24,616 nt of DNA from Prevotella sp. GTDB lineage: Bacteria > Bacteroidota > Bacteroidia > Bacteroidales > Bacteroidaceae. The stretch lies in assembly GCA_017428805.1 (NCBI GenBank), contig JAFRQC010000059.1:1-24616 (forward strand). The letters are read 5' to 3'. Of the stretch, positions 1 through 5,735 are shown piece after piece. The number at the start of each line of letters is the position of its first letter. Position 1 is the first letter of the stretch. The notes under the pieces were generated by a model. The model saw nothing but the letters and a program-made list of their open reading frames with translations. It had not been told where the DNA came from and searched no databases. Position numbers and translations under genes: made by a program.

Positions 1-656
1 ATCAGCCTTGCCCGCTCGTAAAGATTCTCATGGAAAAGAGCGATCTCTTCCGAGGAATGAGGAAGGAGGAATGAGGAAGGAGAATAGTTCTGCTGCGGAT
101 CAGACCACCCCTGCCCCCTCCTACTCAGGAGGGGAACATCCGCGGAATGTGGTAACTTCTTCCCCTCCTGAGTCAGGAGGGGTTGCCCGTAGGGCGGGGT
201 GGTCTGAACCGCCTCTAAATGAACCGCTTCCAACAACTCTCCTCTGCATACGATCTTCACCGACAGTCCGTCGGCCCCCACGAACGCCATCAGCGTCTGG
301 GGCATCTCTCCGGCACCGCGACGCACAGCCTCAGCCTCGTCAAAACTGGTCAGGTTGTTCACCTCTAATAATACGAGCCCTGTGTATCCCCGCGTCACTA
401 ACTCGTGGTTCCTATTCTCCTGTTCCAGCGCGAAACAGATCCTCGGCAGGTCCTTCGGCCAGTTCTCGTAGCCCTCCAGCGTACCGTTGTTACTGACGTG
501 GGCATACCGCATCGTCGGCAGGTCCCTGCGGAACGTGCTGACCTGATCGTCGTACTCGCCCTGACTGATGAGTTCTGCCACTTCCCGAAGTTCCAGAAGC
601 CGCAGGGTTTCCTTGTTACGATAGCTCTTGATAAGCGTGATTCTTGGTGCCATCAT
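1..656 (-). CDS. BT4734/BF3469-family (VirE N-terminal-like) protein, 3' end outside window
   Basis: Reverse translation from the ATG pair at 656/653 stays open for 218 codons to the window edge, so the C-terminal part is missing. The protein starts MMAPRITLIKSYRNKE and contains YTGLVLLEVNNLT (about residues 91-103), PQTLMAFVGADGLSVKIV (about 119-136) and, after a gap, FHENLYERA. These blocks match what I remember of the BT4734-like/VirE N-terminal family, which in Bacteroidota often precedes a VirE-type primase/helicase-like domain in mobile or accessory islands. Between residues about 149 and 205 the conserved pattern is interrupted by low-complexity sequence (AVQTTPPYGQPLLTQEG, then SSFLLPHSS) encoded by an inverted repeat and a short tandem repeat. 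The two start codons are in frame and cannot be told apart. A promoter-like element lies at 677-684. The C-terminal domain and role in replication are unknown because it is cut off. The strand choice is supported by protein homology; the plus-strand ORF in this region is a shadow. Confidence 0.8.
   Translation of the reverse strand, partial: MMAPRITLIKSYRNKETLRLLELREVAELISQGEYDDQVSTFRRDLPTMRYAHVSNNGTLEGYENWPKDLPRICFALEQENRNHELVTRGYTGLVLLEVNNLTSFDEAEAVRRGAGEMPQTLMAFVGADGLSVKIVCRGELLEAVHLEAVQTTPPYGQPLLTQEGKKLPHSADVPLLSRRGQGWSDPQQNYSPSSFLLPHSSEEIALFHENLYERARL
59..84. repeat. Short tandem repeat, ATGAGGAAGGAGGA type
   Basis: About two copies of an (A)ATGAGGAAGGAG unit lie back to back at the edge of the inverted-repeat element. 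In the minus-strand gene they encode SSFLLPHSS, which looks foreign to the family. It is in frame and does not break the gene. Confidence 0.55.
95..212. repeat. Inverted-repeat element inside the VirE-N gene
   Basis: The outer ends GCGGATCAGACCACCCC (95-111) and the complement of 196-212 agree at 16 of 17 positions. The core CAGACCACCCC (101-111) is perfectly inverted at 196-206. Inside, CCTCCTACTCAGGAGGGGAA is mirrored by the complement of about 159-180 with a single-base indel. The whole thing can fold into a long hairpin. It sits in an open reading frame and adds roughly 40 low-complexity residues. It looks like a dispersed non-coding palindromic repeat (MITE- or REP-like) that inserted in the gene. 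No transposase is nearby. Confidence 0.75.
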
Positions 657-676
657 CCTATAGTTTTAATCTGCTG

Positions 677-684
677 CAAAGGTA
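677..684 (-). promoter_or_regulatory. Putative promoter of the VirE-N gene
   Basis: On the minus strand TACCTTTG (684 to 677) fits the Bacteroidota -7 consensus TAnnTTTG. CTTG lies exactly 20 bases upstream, in the -33 position. Start codons are about 20 bases downstream. Inferred from consensus only. Confidence 0.6.
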
Positions 685-745
685 CGAAAAATATCTGAAA
701 TGTGCAAGTAAAAAACTCAGAGAAATTTTGTTCAAAATCTGGTCA

Positions 746-1145
746 AAACGTCACTTTTGTACCTTTCTTACTGATATACAGATAATTAAATAGTGACGTT
801 TAGTGATTTAAAACGTCACTATAACGTCACTTTTGGAGGGTTTTCTATGATTTTTGACCCTTGTGAGTCTTATTGAGGATAGGAGTTCATAGTGGTTTGA
901 ACAGTCTAAACTGTCAGTTTACTCAGTCTAAACTATTAGTTTACCCAATATAAACTGACAGTTCAATCCGTTTGTGTTATTGATAAACTGCCTCATTTCC
1001 AGTAGTTTAAAGCAATATTAACCTAATTTTTGTGTAATATTATTACCAAAATATGGTAAAAGTGACGATATAGTGACGTTTAAAACACTAAACGTCACTA
1101 TATATTATACTGATATACAATAAGTTAGACTATAAAGTGACGTTT
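746..1145. repeat. Eight AGTGACGTTT-like motifs in two palindromic clusters
   Basis: Copies read by eye: 746-755 (minus), 792-801 (plus), 811-820 (minus), 822-831 (minus, TAACGTCACT), 1061-1070 (plus, degenerate AGTGACGATA), 1072-1081 (plus), 1090-1099 (minus), 1136-1145 (plus). The pairs 792/811 and 1072/1090 are each arranged as palindromes with spacers of 9 and 8 bases. Such repeated, oriented 10-mers suggest a dimeric DNA-binding protein. Confidence 0.7.
907..965. repeat. Three tandem 22-bp palindromic iterons (TAAACTnnnAGTTTA)
   Basis: TAAACT occurs at 907, 929 and 951, and AGTTTA at 916, 938 and (as AGTTCA) 960, so three 15-bp palindromes repeat with an exact 22-bp period, two helical turns. 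A degenerate half-site GGTTTG at 894 keeps the same phase. The phasing places each site on the same face of DNA, as in plasmid iterons or operator arrays. Confidence 0.75.
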
Positions 1146-1263
1146 ATTAGTAAAATTGTAAATAGATTATGAGATAGGCTATTTTAGTATCACAAAAATT
1201 GCATACCTCTGCATCAGAAATCATACACTCTTTCCCCTATTATTATAAAAAAGGTGGAAAAGA

Positions 1264-1295
1264 TTTGGTGGTTTCGAGAGAAACTACTATCTTTG
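1264..1295 (+). promoter_or_regulatory. Putative promoter upstream of the 35-codon ORF
   Basis: TTTG at 1264-1267, a 20-base spacer, and TATCTTTG at 1288-1295 are a full match to the Bacteroidota -33/-7 pattern. The next ATG is at 1334. Confidence 0.65.
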
Positions 1296-1333
1296 CAAGC
1301 GAAAACTTATTGTTGTTCTTAAAAATTATACTT

Positions 1334-1441
1334 ATGAAAGAGACATTTCATCAAGCTGATGCCCGTTTCTATGAGGCATGGAAGTACATTGAGGTTAAAT
1401 CGGTAGTCTGGACTACCGAAAATACAAATTTTGACATATGA
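1334..1441 (+). CDS. Short hypothetical protein (35 aa) upstream of DUF488 remnant
   Basis: The ORF starts MKETFHQADARFYEAW and ends NTNFDI, with its TGA overlapping the ATG of the DUF488-like ORF (ATGA, 1438-1441). I recognise no family. It is supported by a full-consensus promoter 39 bases upstream and by the four-base overlap typical of translational coupling. An in-frame upstream start would place the start before the promoter, so the downstream ATG is preferred. It could be the leftover of a longer gene, since its partner is truncated. It has no signal peptide or membrane segment. Confidence 0.4.
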   Translation: MKETFHQADARFYEAWKYIEVKSVVWTTENTNFDI

Positions 1442-1590
1442 CTATTTATACCATCGGACATTCAAACCATTCACAAGAGGAATTCTTGCGTCTGATTCAG
1501 ACGTATGGTATTACCTGTGTGGTCGATGTGAGGAGCCTGCCTGCCAGCAAGCACTATCCACAATTTAATCAAGATACAGGAGAGGATTAA
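1438..1590 (+). pseudogene. Truncated DUF488-family gene
   Basis: The 50-residue product starts MTIYTIGHSNHSQEEFLRLI and continues VVDVRSLPASKHYPQFN before a stop at 1588. The IYTIGHS and VDVRS.P.S..YPQF blocks are the N-terminal signature of DUF488 proteins, which as I recall are normally around 120-180 residues. About two thirds are missing. Between 1591 and 1703 short open stretches exist in other frames but no convincing DUF488 C-terminus, so a deletion rather than one frameshift is likely. It may still be transcribed from the promoter at 1264-1295. DUF488 function is not well established. Confidence 0.65.
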
Positions 1591-1703
1591 TCTGAAAAAG
1601 GCACTCATTGTAACCTATATTGATTCGATGGGAAAAGAAATAAAGCGCTTGAGGACAGTAGTTCCAACGAAATCAAGTATTTTCAAGAAAATCTTGAACT
1701 TCT

Positions 1704-2567
1704 TTACAAATTAGCGGCGAGGAAGCGGCGACAGAGTTCAAGGGGAAGACCGCGACGGTGGGCATAGTCACGGAGTTGGTCTTTGCCGATTTTGCCGATG
1801 GAGAAATAACGGGCCTCAGGATGGGCAAGCATCAGACCTGAGACGCTGGCGTGGGGTTTCATGGCACCACTCTCCGTAAGACGGATGCCGATCTGTTTCA
1901 TATCTATGAGATCGTCGAGGACGAAGTTCAGGCTGGTGTCAGGCAATGAGGGATAACCTACGGCAGGACGGATGCCCTGAAACTTCTCCACAAGCATATC
2001 AGGGATGGAGAGTTTTTCATCCTTCGCATAACCCCAGTATTCCTTCCGAACTTGTTCGTGCATACGTTCAGCCGCTGCCTCAGCGAGACGGTCTGCGAGA
2101 AGCTGGGCCATCATTTTCTGGTAGGGGTCTGAGTCGAAGTCCGTTTCGAGGCCGAGGGAGACGGAAGAGGCGAAGACACAGATTTTAGAGGAGTCAGGAG
2201 TCAGGAGACAGGAGTCAGTAGATATGATATGAGGCGGGAGAAAGTCGGAGAGGCAGAGGTAAGGGGGATTGCCTTGTTGCTGACGCAAACAAGGTATCCT
2301 ACTGACTCCTGACTCATGACTACTGACTCCTGTCTCCTGACTCCTGTCTCCTTTTTTACCCACCACGATATCATCCCCATCGCTATGTGCATCGAAAAGC
2401 TCAAATAACCCATAAGCATGGTATTCCCCTTCCAACTGTTGCAGGAATGCCTCGGCTTCCTGGTGCAGACGGTCTTTCTCCGACGGCTCCTTCACCTGCC
2501 AGGCGAAGAAGAAATAGGGCCAGTTGATATAGGGTATCAACTCAGAGATATCGTAGGTTATTATCAT
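1704..2567 (-). CDS. Stand-alone methionine synthase activation-domain protein with two in-frame insertions
   Basis: Residues about 157-268 (LADRLAEAAAERMHEQVRKE, then GIRPAVGYPSLPD, LTESGAMKPHASVSG, HPEARYFSIGKI) match the SAM-binding reactivation domain of cobalamin-dependent methionine synthase (MetH). In Bacteroidota this domain can be a separate protein; it would support reductive remethylation of cob(II)alamin. It follows dihydroorotase with a 9-base gap. Two segments look inserted: residues about 74-89 (DRSQETGVSSHESGVS) and 113-127 (HIISTDSCLLTPDSS). They flank a native-looking block (CLRQQQGNPPYLCLSDFLPP) and are encoded by a 31-bp repeat in opposite orientations. Both keep frame. 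The conserved SAM-binding part is intact, so the protein may still work. The MetH catalytic part is not in the window. Confidence 0.85.
   Translation of the reverse strand: MIITYDISELIPYINWPYFFFAWQVKEPSEKDRLHQEAEAFLQQLEGEYHAYGLFELFDAHSDGDDIVVGKKGDRSQETGVSSHESGVSRIPCLRQQQGNPPYLCLSDFLPPHIISTDSCLLTPDSSKICVFASSVSLGLETDFDSDPYQKMMAQLLADRLAEAAAERMHEQVRKEYWGYAKDEKLSIPDMLVEKFQGIRPAVGYPSLPDTSLNFVLDDLIDMKQIGIRLTESGAMKPHASVSGLMLAHPEARYFSIGKIGKDQLRDYAHRRGLPLELCRRFLAANL
2191..2350. repeat. Pair of inverted 31-bp repeats (GAGTCAGGAGTCAG type) within the MetH-activation gene
   Basis: The copy at 2191-2221 and the reverse complement of 2320-2350 agree at 30 of 31 bases and are separated by 98 bases of apparently native coding sequence. 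Each is built of imperfect GGAGTCA/GGAGACA units. On the coding strand they encode Thr/Ser/Glu-rich low-complexity peptides. The arrangement could form a hairpin in the mRNA. Confidence 0.8.
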
Positions 2568-2576
2568 AATGGATAA

Positions 2577-3938
2577 TTATCGGAAGGCGACGGGTTGGCC
2601 GATGTAGGAGGTGTCTACCCTACCCTGATGGTAAACGGTATGTCCATTGCAGAGGGTTCGTTCGACACGCCAGAGGTACATGTGACCCTCCATCGGACTC
2701 CAACCACAACGGCTCTGGATGATGTCGTGCGTCACCGTCCAGCCTGTGTTGGGACGAACGAGGACGATATCTGCCTGATATCCCTCACGAAGGAAGCCAC
2801 GCTGGCGCACCTTGAAGAGACGGGCTGGATTATGGCACATCAGTTCGACGAGACGTTCCAAGGACAACACACCCTGATCTACGAGTTCGAGCATCGTGAC
2901 GAGTGAGAACTGAATCATCGGCATGCCACTGGCCGCACGGGTACAGCCACCTTCTTTCTGAGACAGCAAGTGTGGGGCGTGGTCTGTGCCGATGACGGCG
3001 ATACGTCCGTCGTTGAGGGCCTCGCGGAGGGCATCACGGTCACGCTCCGTCTTGATGGCTGGGTTGCACTTGATGCGGGTGCCCAAGGCGGTGTAGTCGC
3101 GGTCGCAGAAATAGAGGTGGGAGACGGTGGCCTCGGCAGTGATGCCAGAACTTTGAACTTTGAACTTTGAGCTTTGAGCTTTATGATTACTTAAAGCAAG
3201 CAAATCTAATTCCTTAGCCGTAGTGAGATGGGCGATGTGGAGGTGGGCATGGTGCTTGGTGGCGAGTTCGACGGCGAGGCGAGTGCTCTCGTAGCAGGCC
3301 TCTTCGCTACGGATCTCAGGATGGTGTGTGACCTTAGGATCGTCGCCGTATTTTGCCTTTGCCGTAGCCATGTTGCGATTGATGATATCCGTATCCTCAC
3401 AATGCGTCATAATGATCATGGGCGCTGTGGCAAAGATACGATCCAGAGCCTCACGACGATCTACAAGCATATTGCCTGTTGAGGAACCCATGAATAGTTT
3501 GATGCCAGGGATGCGATGGGGATCGAGCTGGGGGAAGAGATCGGCATTGTCGTTGGTGGCACCAAAGAAGAAACTGTAGTTCACGTGGCTCTTCTGGGCT
3601 GCGAGGGAGAATTTTTCTTCCAAAGCCTCCAGTGTCGTAGTCTGTGGCACCGTATTGGGCATATCGAAATAGGTGGTGACACCTCCAGCGGCGGCGGCAC
3701 GGCTCTCTGTGTCGATATCCGCCTTCTCCGTCAGACCTGGCTCACGGAAATGTACGTGGTCGTCGATGATGCCTGGGAGCACAAAACAGCCCGAAGCGTC
3801 GATGACCTCGTCATAAGACGCTTCGGGTGTATGGTTTCCCTCTATAATCTGAGTGATTTTTTCGTCTTCAATGACCAGCGAGCCATTGAATGTCCTGCCT
3901 TCATTGACAAGCGTTCCCCCTTTTACCAGCGTCGTCAT
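2577..3938 (-). CDS. pyrC: Dihydroorotase (class I, amidohydrolase family)
   Basis: Catalyses the reversible cyclisation of N-carbamoyl-aspartate to dihydroorotate in pyrimidine synthesis, in the cytosol. The 453-residue protein has the metal-binding motif DDHVHFREPG (59-68), GIKLFMGSSTGNML near 150 (in the region of the metal/lysine site), HCED near 180, HIAHLTTAKE near 235, and GTDHAPH, which carries the catalytic Asp. Length is near the usual 430-450 plus an insertion. Residues about 253-264 (HKAQSSKFKVQSS region) come from a tandem heptamer repeat and precede the conserved GITAEATVSHLYF. Its ATG overlaps the stop of the lipoprotein gene by four bases, and it is followed after nine bases by the MetH-activation gene, so the three probably form one transcript. 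The symbol is assigned by family; some genomes call this type allB/pyrC-like, but the Bacteroidota signature makes dihydroorotase the best call. Confidence 0.9.
   Translation of the reverse strand: MTTLVKGGTLVNEGRTFNGSLVIEDEKITQIIEGNHTPEASYDEVIDASGCFVLPGIIDDHVHFREPGLTEKADIDTESRAAAAGGVTTYFDMPNTVPQTTTLEALEEKFSLAAQKSHVNYSFFFGATNDNADLFPQLDPHRIPGIKLFMGSSTGNMLVDRREALDRIFATAPMIIMTHCEDTDIINRNMATAKAKYGDDPKVTHHPEIRSEEACYESTRLAVELATKHHAHLHIAHLTTAKELDLLALSNHKAQSSKFKVQSSGITAEATVSHLYFCDRDYTALGTRIKCNPAIKTERDRDALREALNDGRIAVIGTDHAPHLLSQKEGGCTRAASGMPMIQFSLVTMLELVDQGVLSLERLVELMCHNPARLFKVRQRGFLREGYQADIVLVRPNTGWTVTHDIIQSRCGWSPMEGHMYLWRVERTLCNGHTVYHQGRVDTSYIGQPVAFR
3149..3182. repeat. Tandem heptamer repeat AACTTTG/AGCTTTG in pyrC
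   Basis: Five near-perfect 7-bp units lie end to end: AACTTTG three times, AGCTTTG once, and a partial AGCTTT. They are in frame and encode AQSSKFKVQSS in the dihydroorotase. Similar CAAAGTT runs occur between genes in Bacteroidota, so it looks like an intergenic repeat inside a gene. Confidence 0.75.
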
Positions 3939-4735
3939 TTCTGCGGAAGGCTGAGTGACGGCATCTGCAGGGAGTCTGGCATCGTATCCGGCTTCGAGAC
4001 AGGCGGTTGCTGGGCGGTCTGAGGCGCATTGTCATCCATGAGGCCGTTCTGACGAGCCTGAATCTCATTGGCCGTACGATAGTACTCCTTCACGTAAGGA
4101 TCTTCCTTGAACTTCTTCGTGGCCTTGCTCATGATGTCCTCGATCTGCGGGGTGAGCACAGGATAAGGATAGCCGCTGGTCATCATCATAAAGACGCCAG
4201 GACCCAGCACATTGTCGAAGTTCTCGACGATGAAGTTGGTCACCAACGAGTCTTCCTGCTGTGCCAGACGGGCAGCCTCCGCGGAGAGCTGACGGTTGAT
4301 GACATCCTCGTCGATGCCTTCAAGCAGCATCTGACTCTGCTTGTGGGAAAGTTCGTTCAACTCGTTGCCAATCTGGTCGTGACGGTTGATGAACTGATAA
4401 AGCTTGTCGTTCAGGGGCGAGCCTGTGACACTACGGCCTGTGTTGTCGATATGAATCTCAATCTCGCCGCTCTCCACCACGACGGGCATTGCCAGCGACT
4501 GTTCATCCATATACAACGTAGCCAGACGGACGGTATCAAGAAGGCCCGCAAAGCGGAACTTGCCATGCACCACGTCGCAGGAGTCCATATTCTTCAGCTC
4601 CTGATCCTTCACCGTCTTCAGGTAGAGTTTACTACCGTCGAGCGACGAGACAGACGAGGAGCCCTGTATCGAATATGACTCGGCGCAGGACGTCAGCACG
4701 GCAATGATGAGAAATAGATATATGATCTTATTCAT
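3935..4735 (-). CDS. DUF4369-type lipoprotein
   Basis: I chose the start at 4735 because it gives MNKIIYLFLIIAVLTSCAES, a clear lipoprotein signal peptide with the lipobox Cys at residue 17, and because AAAGAAG lies just upstream. A longer ORF start is upstream of the promoter-like element. The mature part begins YSIQGSSSVSSLDGSKLYL and continues MDSCDVVHGKFRFAG, the pattern of DUF4369, a beta-rich domain often found at the N-terminus of Bacteroidota thioredoxin-like lipoproteins. Here no CxxC thioredoxin domain follows; residues about 120-230 are helical and the tail is Pro/Gln-rich (TAQQPPVSKPD). It is probably anchored in the outer or inner membrane. It is first in the unit with pyrC and the MetH-activation gene (overlap of four bases). 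Function is unknown. Confidence 0.75.
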   Translation of the reverse strand: MNKIIYLFLIIAVLTSCAESYSIQGSSSVSSLDGSKLYLKTVKDQELKNMDSCDVVHGKFRFAGLLDTVRLATLYMDEQSLAMPVVVESGEIEIHIDNTGRSVTGSPLNDKLYQFINRHDQIGNELNELSHKQSQMLLEGIDEDVINRQLSAEAARLAQQEDSLVTNFIVENFDNVLGPGVFMMMTSGYPYPVLTPQIEDIMSKATKKFKEDPYVKEYYRTANEIQARQNGLMDDNAPQTAQQPPVSKPDTMPDSLQMPSLSLPQK

Positions 4736-4756
4736 AACTTCTTTCGTTTCGTGGCG

Positions 4757-4764
4757 CAAAAATA
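4757..4764 (-). promoter_or_regulatory. Putative promoter of lipoprotein-pyrC-metH activation unit
   Basis: Minus-strand TATTTTTG (4764 to 4757) fits the -7 consensus and sits 21 bases before the lipoprotein ATG, just downstream of a terminator-like hairpin. The -33 region is only T-rich. Confidence 0.5.
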
Positions 4765-4792
4765 CAAAGATATATGGAGGTAGAAAAATAAA

Positions 4793-4820
4793 TTTGCGCA
4801 TTTTAAGGCAAATGCGCAAA
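4793..4820 (-). terminator. Rho-independent terminator after the 4-TM gene
   Basis: A perfect 11-bp stem, TTTGCGCATTT at 4793-4803 with AAATGCGCAAA at 4810-4820, and a 6-base loop. In the minus direction it is followed by TTTATTTTTCTA. It starts three bases after the stop codon at 4824, separating the ftsB/4-TM unit from the lipoprotein-pyrC unit. Confidence 0.7.
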
Positions 4821-4823
4821 CTT

Positions 4824-5237
4824 TTATAGTTTTTTTGAAGAAGAATTTGTCTCTTTGGCCAGCTCTCGGTCAATTCTGTGTATAGAATAGAGTTGGAGAA
4901 GGGCTGCGATGAGCAGCGTCAACACCCATTTATTATATATATAGGTAATATAGTCGATTTGACTCAGGCCGAACACGTTCCCCATACTCGCGAACATCAA
5001 TAATGCAGAGAGCAGGAAGAGGAAATCGCTGAGAATCATCATACGACGCAGACGGCGGATGACGAAGTTCGTGCCCTCATAACGTTGCAGCAACTGCATC
5101 GAAGTGAAGGCGATGGCTCCGACGGCAAAGACGTATGGTGCGAACTTCCACGCCAGCACACTGGCGCCGGCACCCACCACCATCAGCGTAGCACCCACAA
5201 GGAAGATGAGGTTCTGTATCTTATTGAGCTGTCTCAT
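4824..5237 (-). CDS. Uncharacterised four-helix membrane protein
   Basis: The 137-residue protein has four probable membrane segments: about 10-29 (LIFLVGATLMVVGAGASVLA), 33-50 (YVFAVGAIAFTSMQLL), 68-88 (MILSDFLFLLSALLMFA) and 102-117 (KWVLTLLIAALLQLYS). The loop between segments 2 and 3 is Arg-rich (RRLRRMM), and the C-terminus is charged. I recognise no named family. Its start lies inside the 3' end of the ftsB-like gene (17-base overlap), implying translational coupling and possibly a related envelope role. It ends at a strong terminator hairpin. Confidence 0.75.
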   Translation of the reverse strand: MRQLNKIQNLIFLVGATLMVVGAGASVLAWKFAPYVFAVGAIAFTSMQLLQRYEGTNFVIRRLRRMMILSDFLFLLSALLMFASMGNVFGLSQIDYITYIYNKWVLTLLIAALLQLYSIHRIDRELAKETNSSSKKL

Positions 5238-5580
5238 CGTTCACGGTCTGTTCCGGTTCTTGGTTTTCTTCCTTCATCACGAAGATGTCCTCATCGTCAG
5301 CCTTCATAAAATAACGCTCACGGGCAATCTTCTCCATCGCCTTCGGATTACGGTCGAGTTCACGGATCTGGGCTTTATCTCGCTCGTAGTCTGCATTATA
5401 ACGGGCCTTCTCCTCCGTCAGTTCCTCGATGCGCTGACGGTTCTTCAGATGATTCCACATACTGTTCTCGTCGAGGAATCCCACGATGAGCACCGCCGCC
5501 ACACAGACCACCGCATATTTCAGGGCCTGAGACTTCCAGACGATGAGCGTATATTTCTTGATATTGTCGATAACCTTCAT
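5221..5580 (-). CDS. FtsB/DivIC-like septum formation initiator
   Basis: Small bitopic cell-division protein. The chosen start (MKVIDNIKKYTLIVW) has AAAAGAAAT upstream; a longer form by seven residues would begin nearly at the -7 element. One membrane helix (about residues 20-37, LKYAVVCVAAVLIVGFLD) is followed by a coiled coil (about 45-80, LKNRQRIEELTEEKARYNAD) and the DivIC/FtsB signature NPKAMEKIARERYFMKADDEDIF. Family members bridge FtsL and FtsQ in the divisome and activate septal synthesis. It overlaps the downstream membrane-protein gene by 17 bases and is divergent from dnaX. The length, 119 residues, is normal for the family. Confidence 0.85.
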   Translation of the reverse strand: MKVIDNIKKYTLIVWKSQALKYAVVCVAAVLIVGFLDENSMWNHLKNRQRIEELTEEKARYNADYERDKAQIRELDRNPKAMEKIARERYFMKADDEDIFVMKEENQEPEQTVNDETAQ

Positions 5581-5598
5581 ATTTCTTTTATTTGACTG

Positions 5599-5606
5599 CA
5601 AAGGTA
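5599..5606 (-). promoter_or_regulatory. Putative promoter of the ftsB-like unit
   Basis: Minus-strand TACCTTTG (5606 to 5599), followed by CA, fits the -7 consensus and lies about 19 bases before the ATG at 5580. The -33 region falls in the GTGAAAA repeat. Confidence 0.55.
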
Positions 5607-5609
5607 ATA

Positions 5610-5711
5610 AAAAGAAGTGAAAAGTGAATAGTGAAAAGTGAAAAGTAATGTCCTTTAACTCCCTTTAACTCCTTTAACTCCTTTAACTCCTTTAAAAGTT
5701 GTATCTTTGCA
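5610..5711. repeat. Composite repeat between ftsB and dnaX carrying the dnaX promoter (copy 1)
   Basis: A homopurine part of GTGAAAA-like units (about 5616-5646) leads into a 67-bp segment (5645-5711) made of CCTTTAACT units and ending in TTTAAAAGTTGTATCTTTGC. The 67-bp segment matches 23310-23376 at 63 of 67 positions with no gaps. In both places it lies between divergent genes and its end supplies the -7 element of the plus-strand gene. Confidence 0.8.
5702..5709 (+). promoter_or_regulatory. Putative dnaX promoter, inside the repeat
   Basis: TATCTTTG, followed by CA, fits the -7 consensus and lies 26 bases before the dnaX ATG. It is the terminal part of the 67-bp repeat. Confidence 0.6.
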
Positions 5712-5735
5712 CCACAATTTATCAGTAACACATAT

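Larger units (their letters stand above)
657..1333. other. Non-coding, AT-rich, iteron-like region between divergent genes
   Basis: No convincing gene lies in this 677-bp stretch. It is strongly AT-rich and full of ordered repeats: eight AGTGACGTTT-type motifs in both orientations between 746 and 1145, a three-unit 22-bp array at 907-965, a 17-bp palindrome TTACCA/TGGTAA at 1043-1059, and the direct repeat ACTGATATACA at 769-779 region and 1109-1119. Divergent promoter-like elements sit at both ends (677-684 and 1264-1295). The combination resembles a replication origin or a multi-site operator, and the adjacent gene belongs to a family linked to primase/helicase-like proteins. Function is inference. 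Confidence 0.55.

Noticed and set aside
8..496. 162-codon plus-strand ORF at the window start
   Set aside because: Antisense to the VirE-N gene, which has clear family blocks on the minus strand; the ORF's product is low-complexity.
907..965. Possible CRISPR array
   Set aside because: Only three 22-bp palindromic units with no unique spacers and no cas genes.
1034..1046. GTAATATTATTAC resembling the TAATATTAC nonanucleotide of rolling-circle origins
   Set aside because: Does not contain the exact nonanucleotide and no Rep nuclease gene is seen.
1199..1441. Extended 80-codon version of the short ORF
   Set aside because: Its start lies upstream of the -33/-7 element; ATG at 1334 fits better.
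1683..1697. Small hairpin TCAAG/CTTGA after the MetH-activation gene
   Set aside because: Stem of five A/T-rich pairs is too weak to call a terminator.
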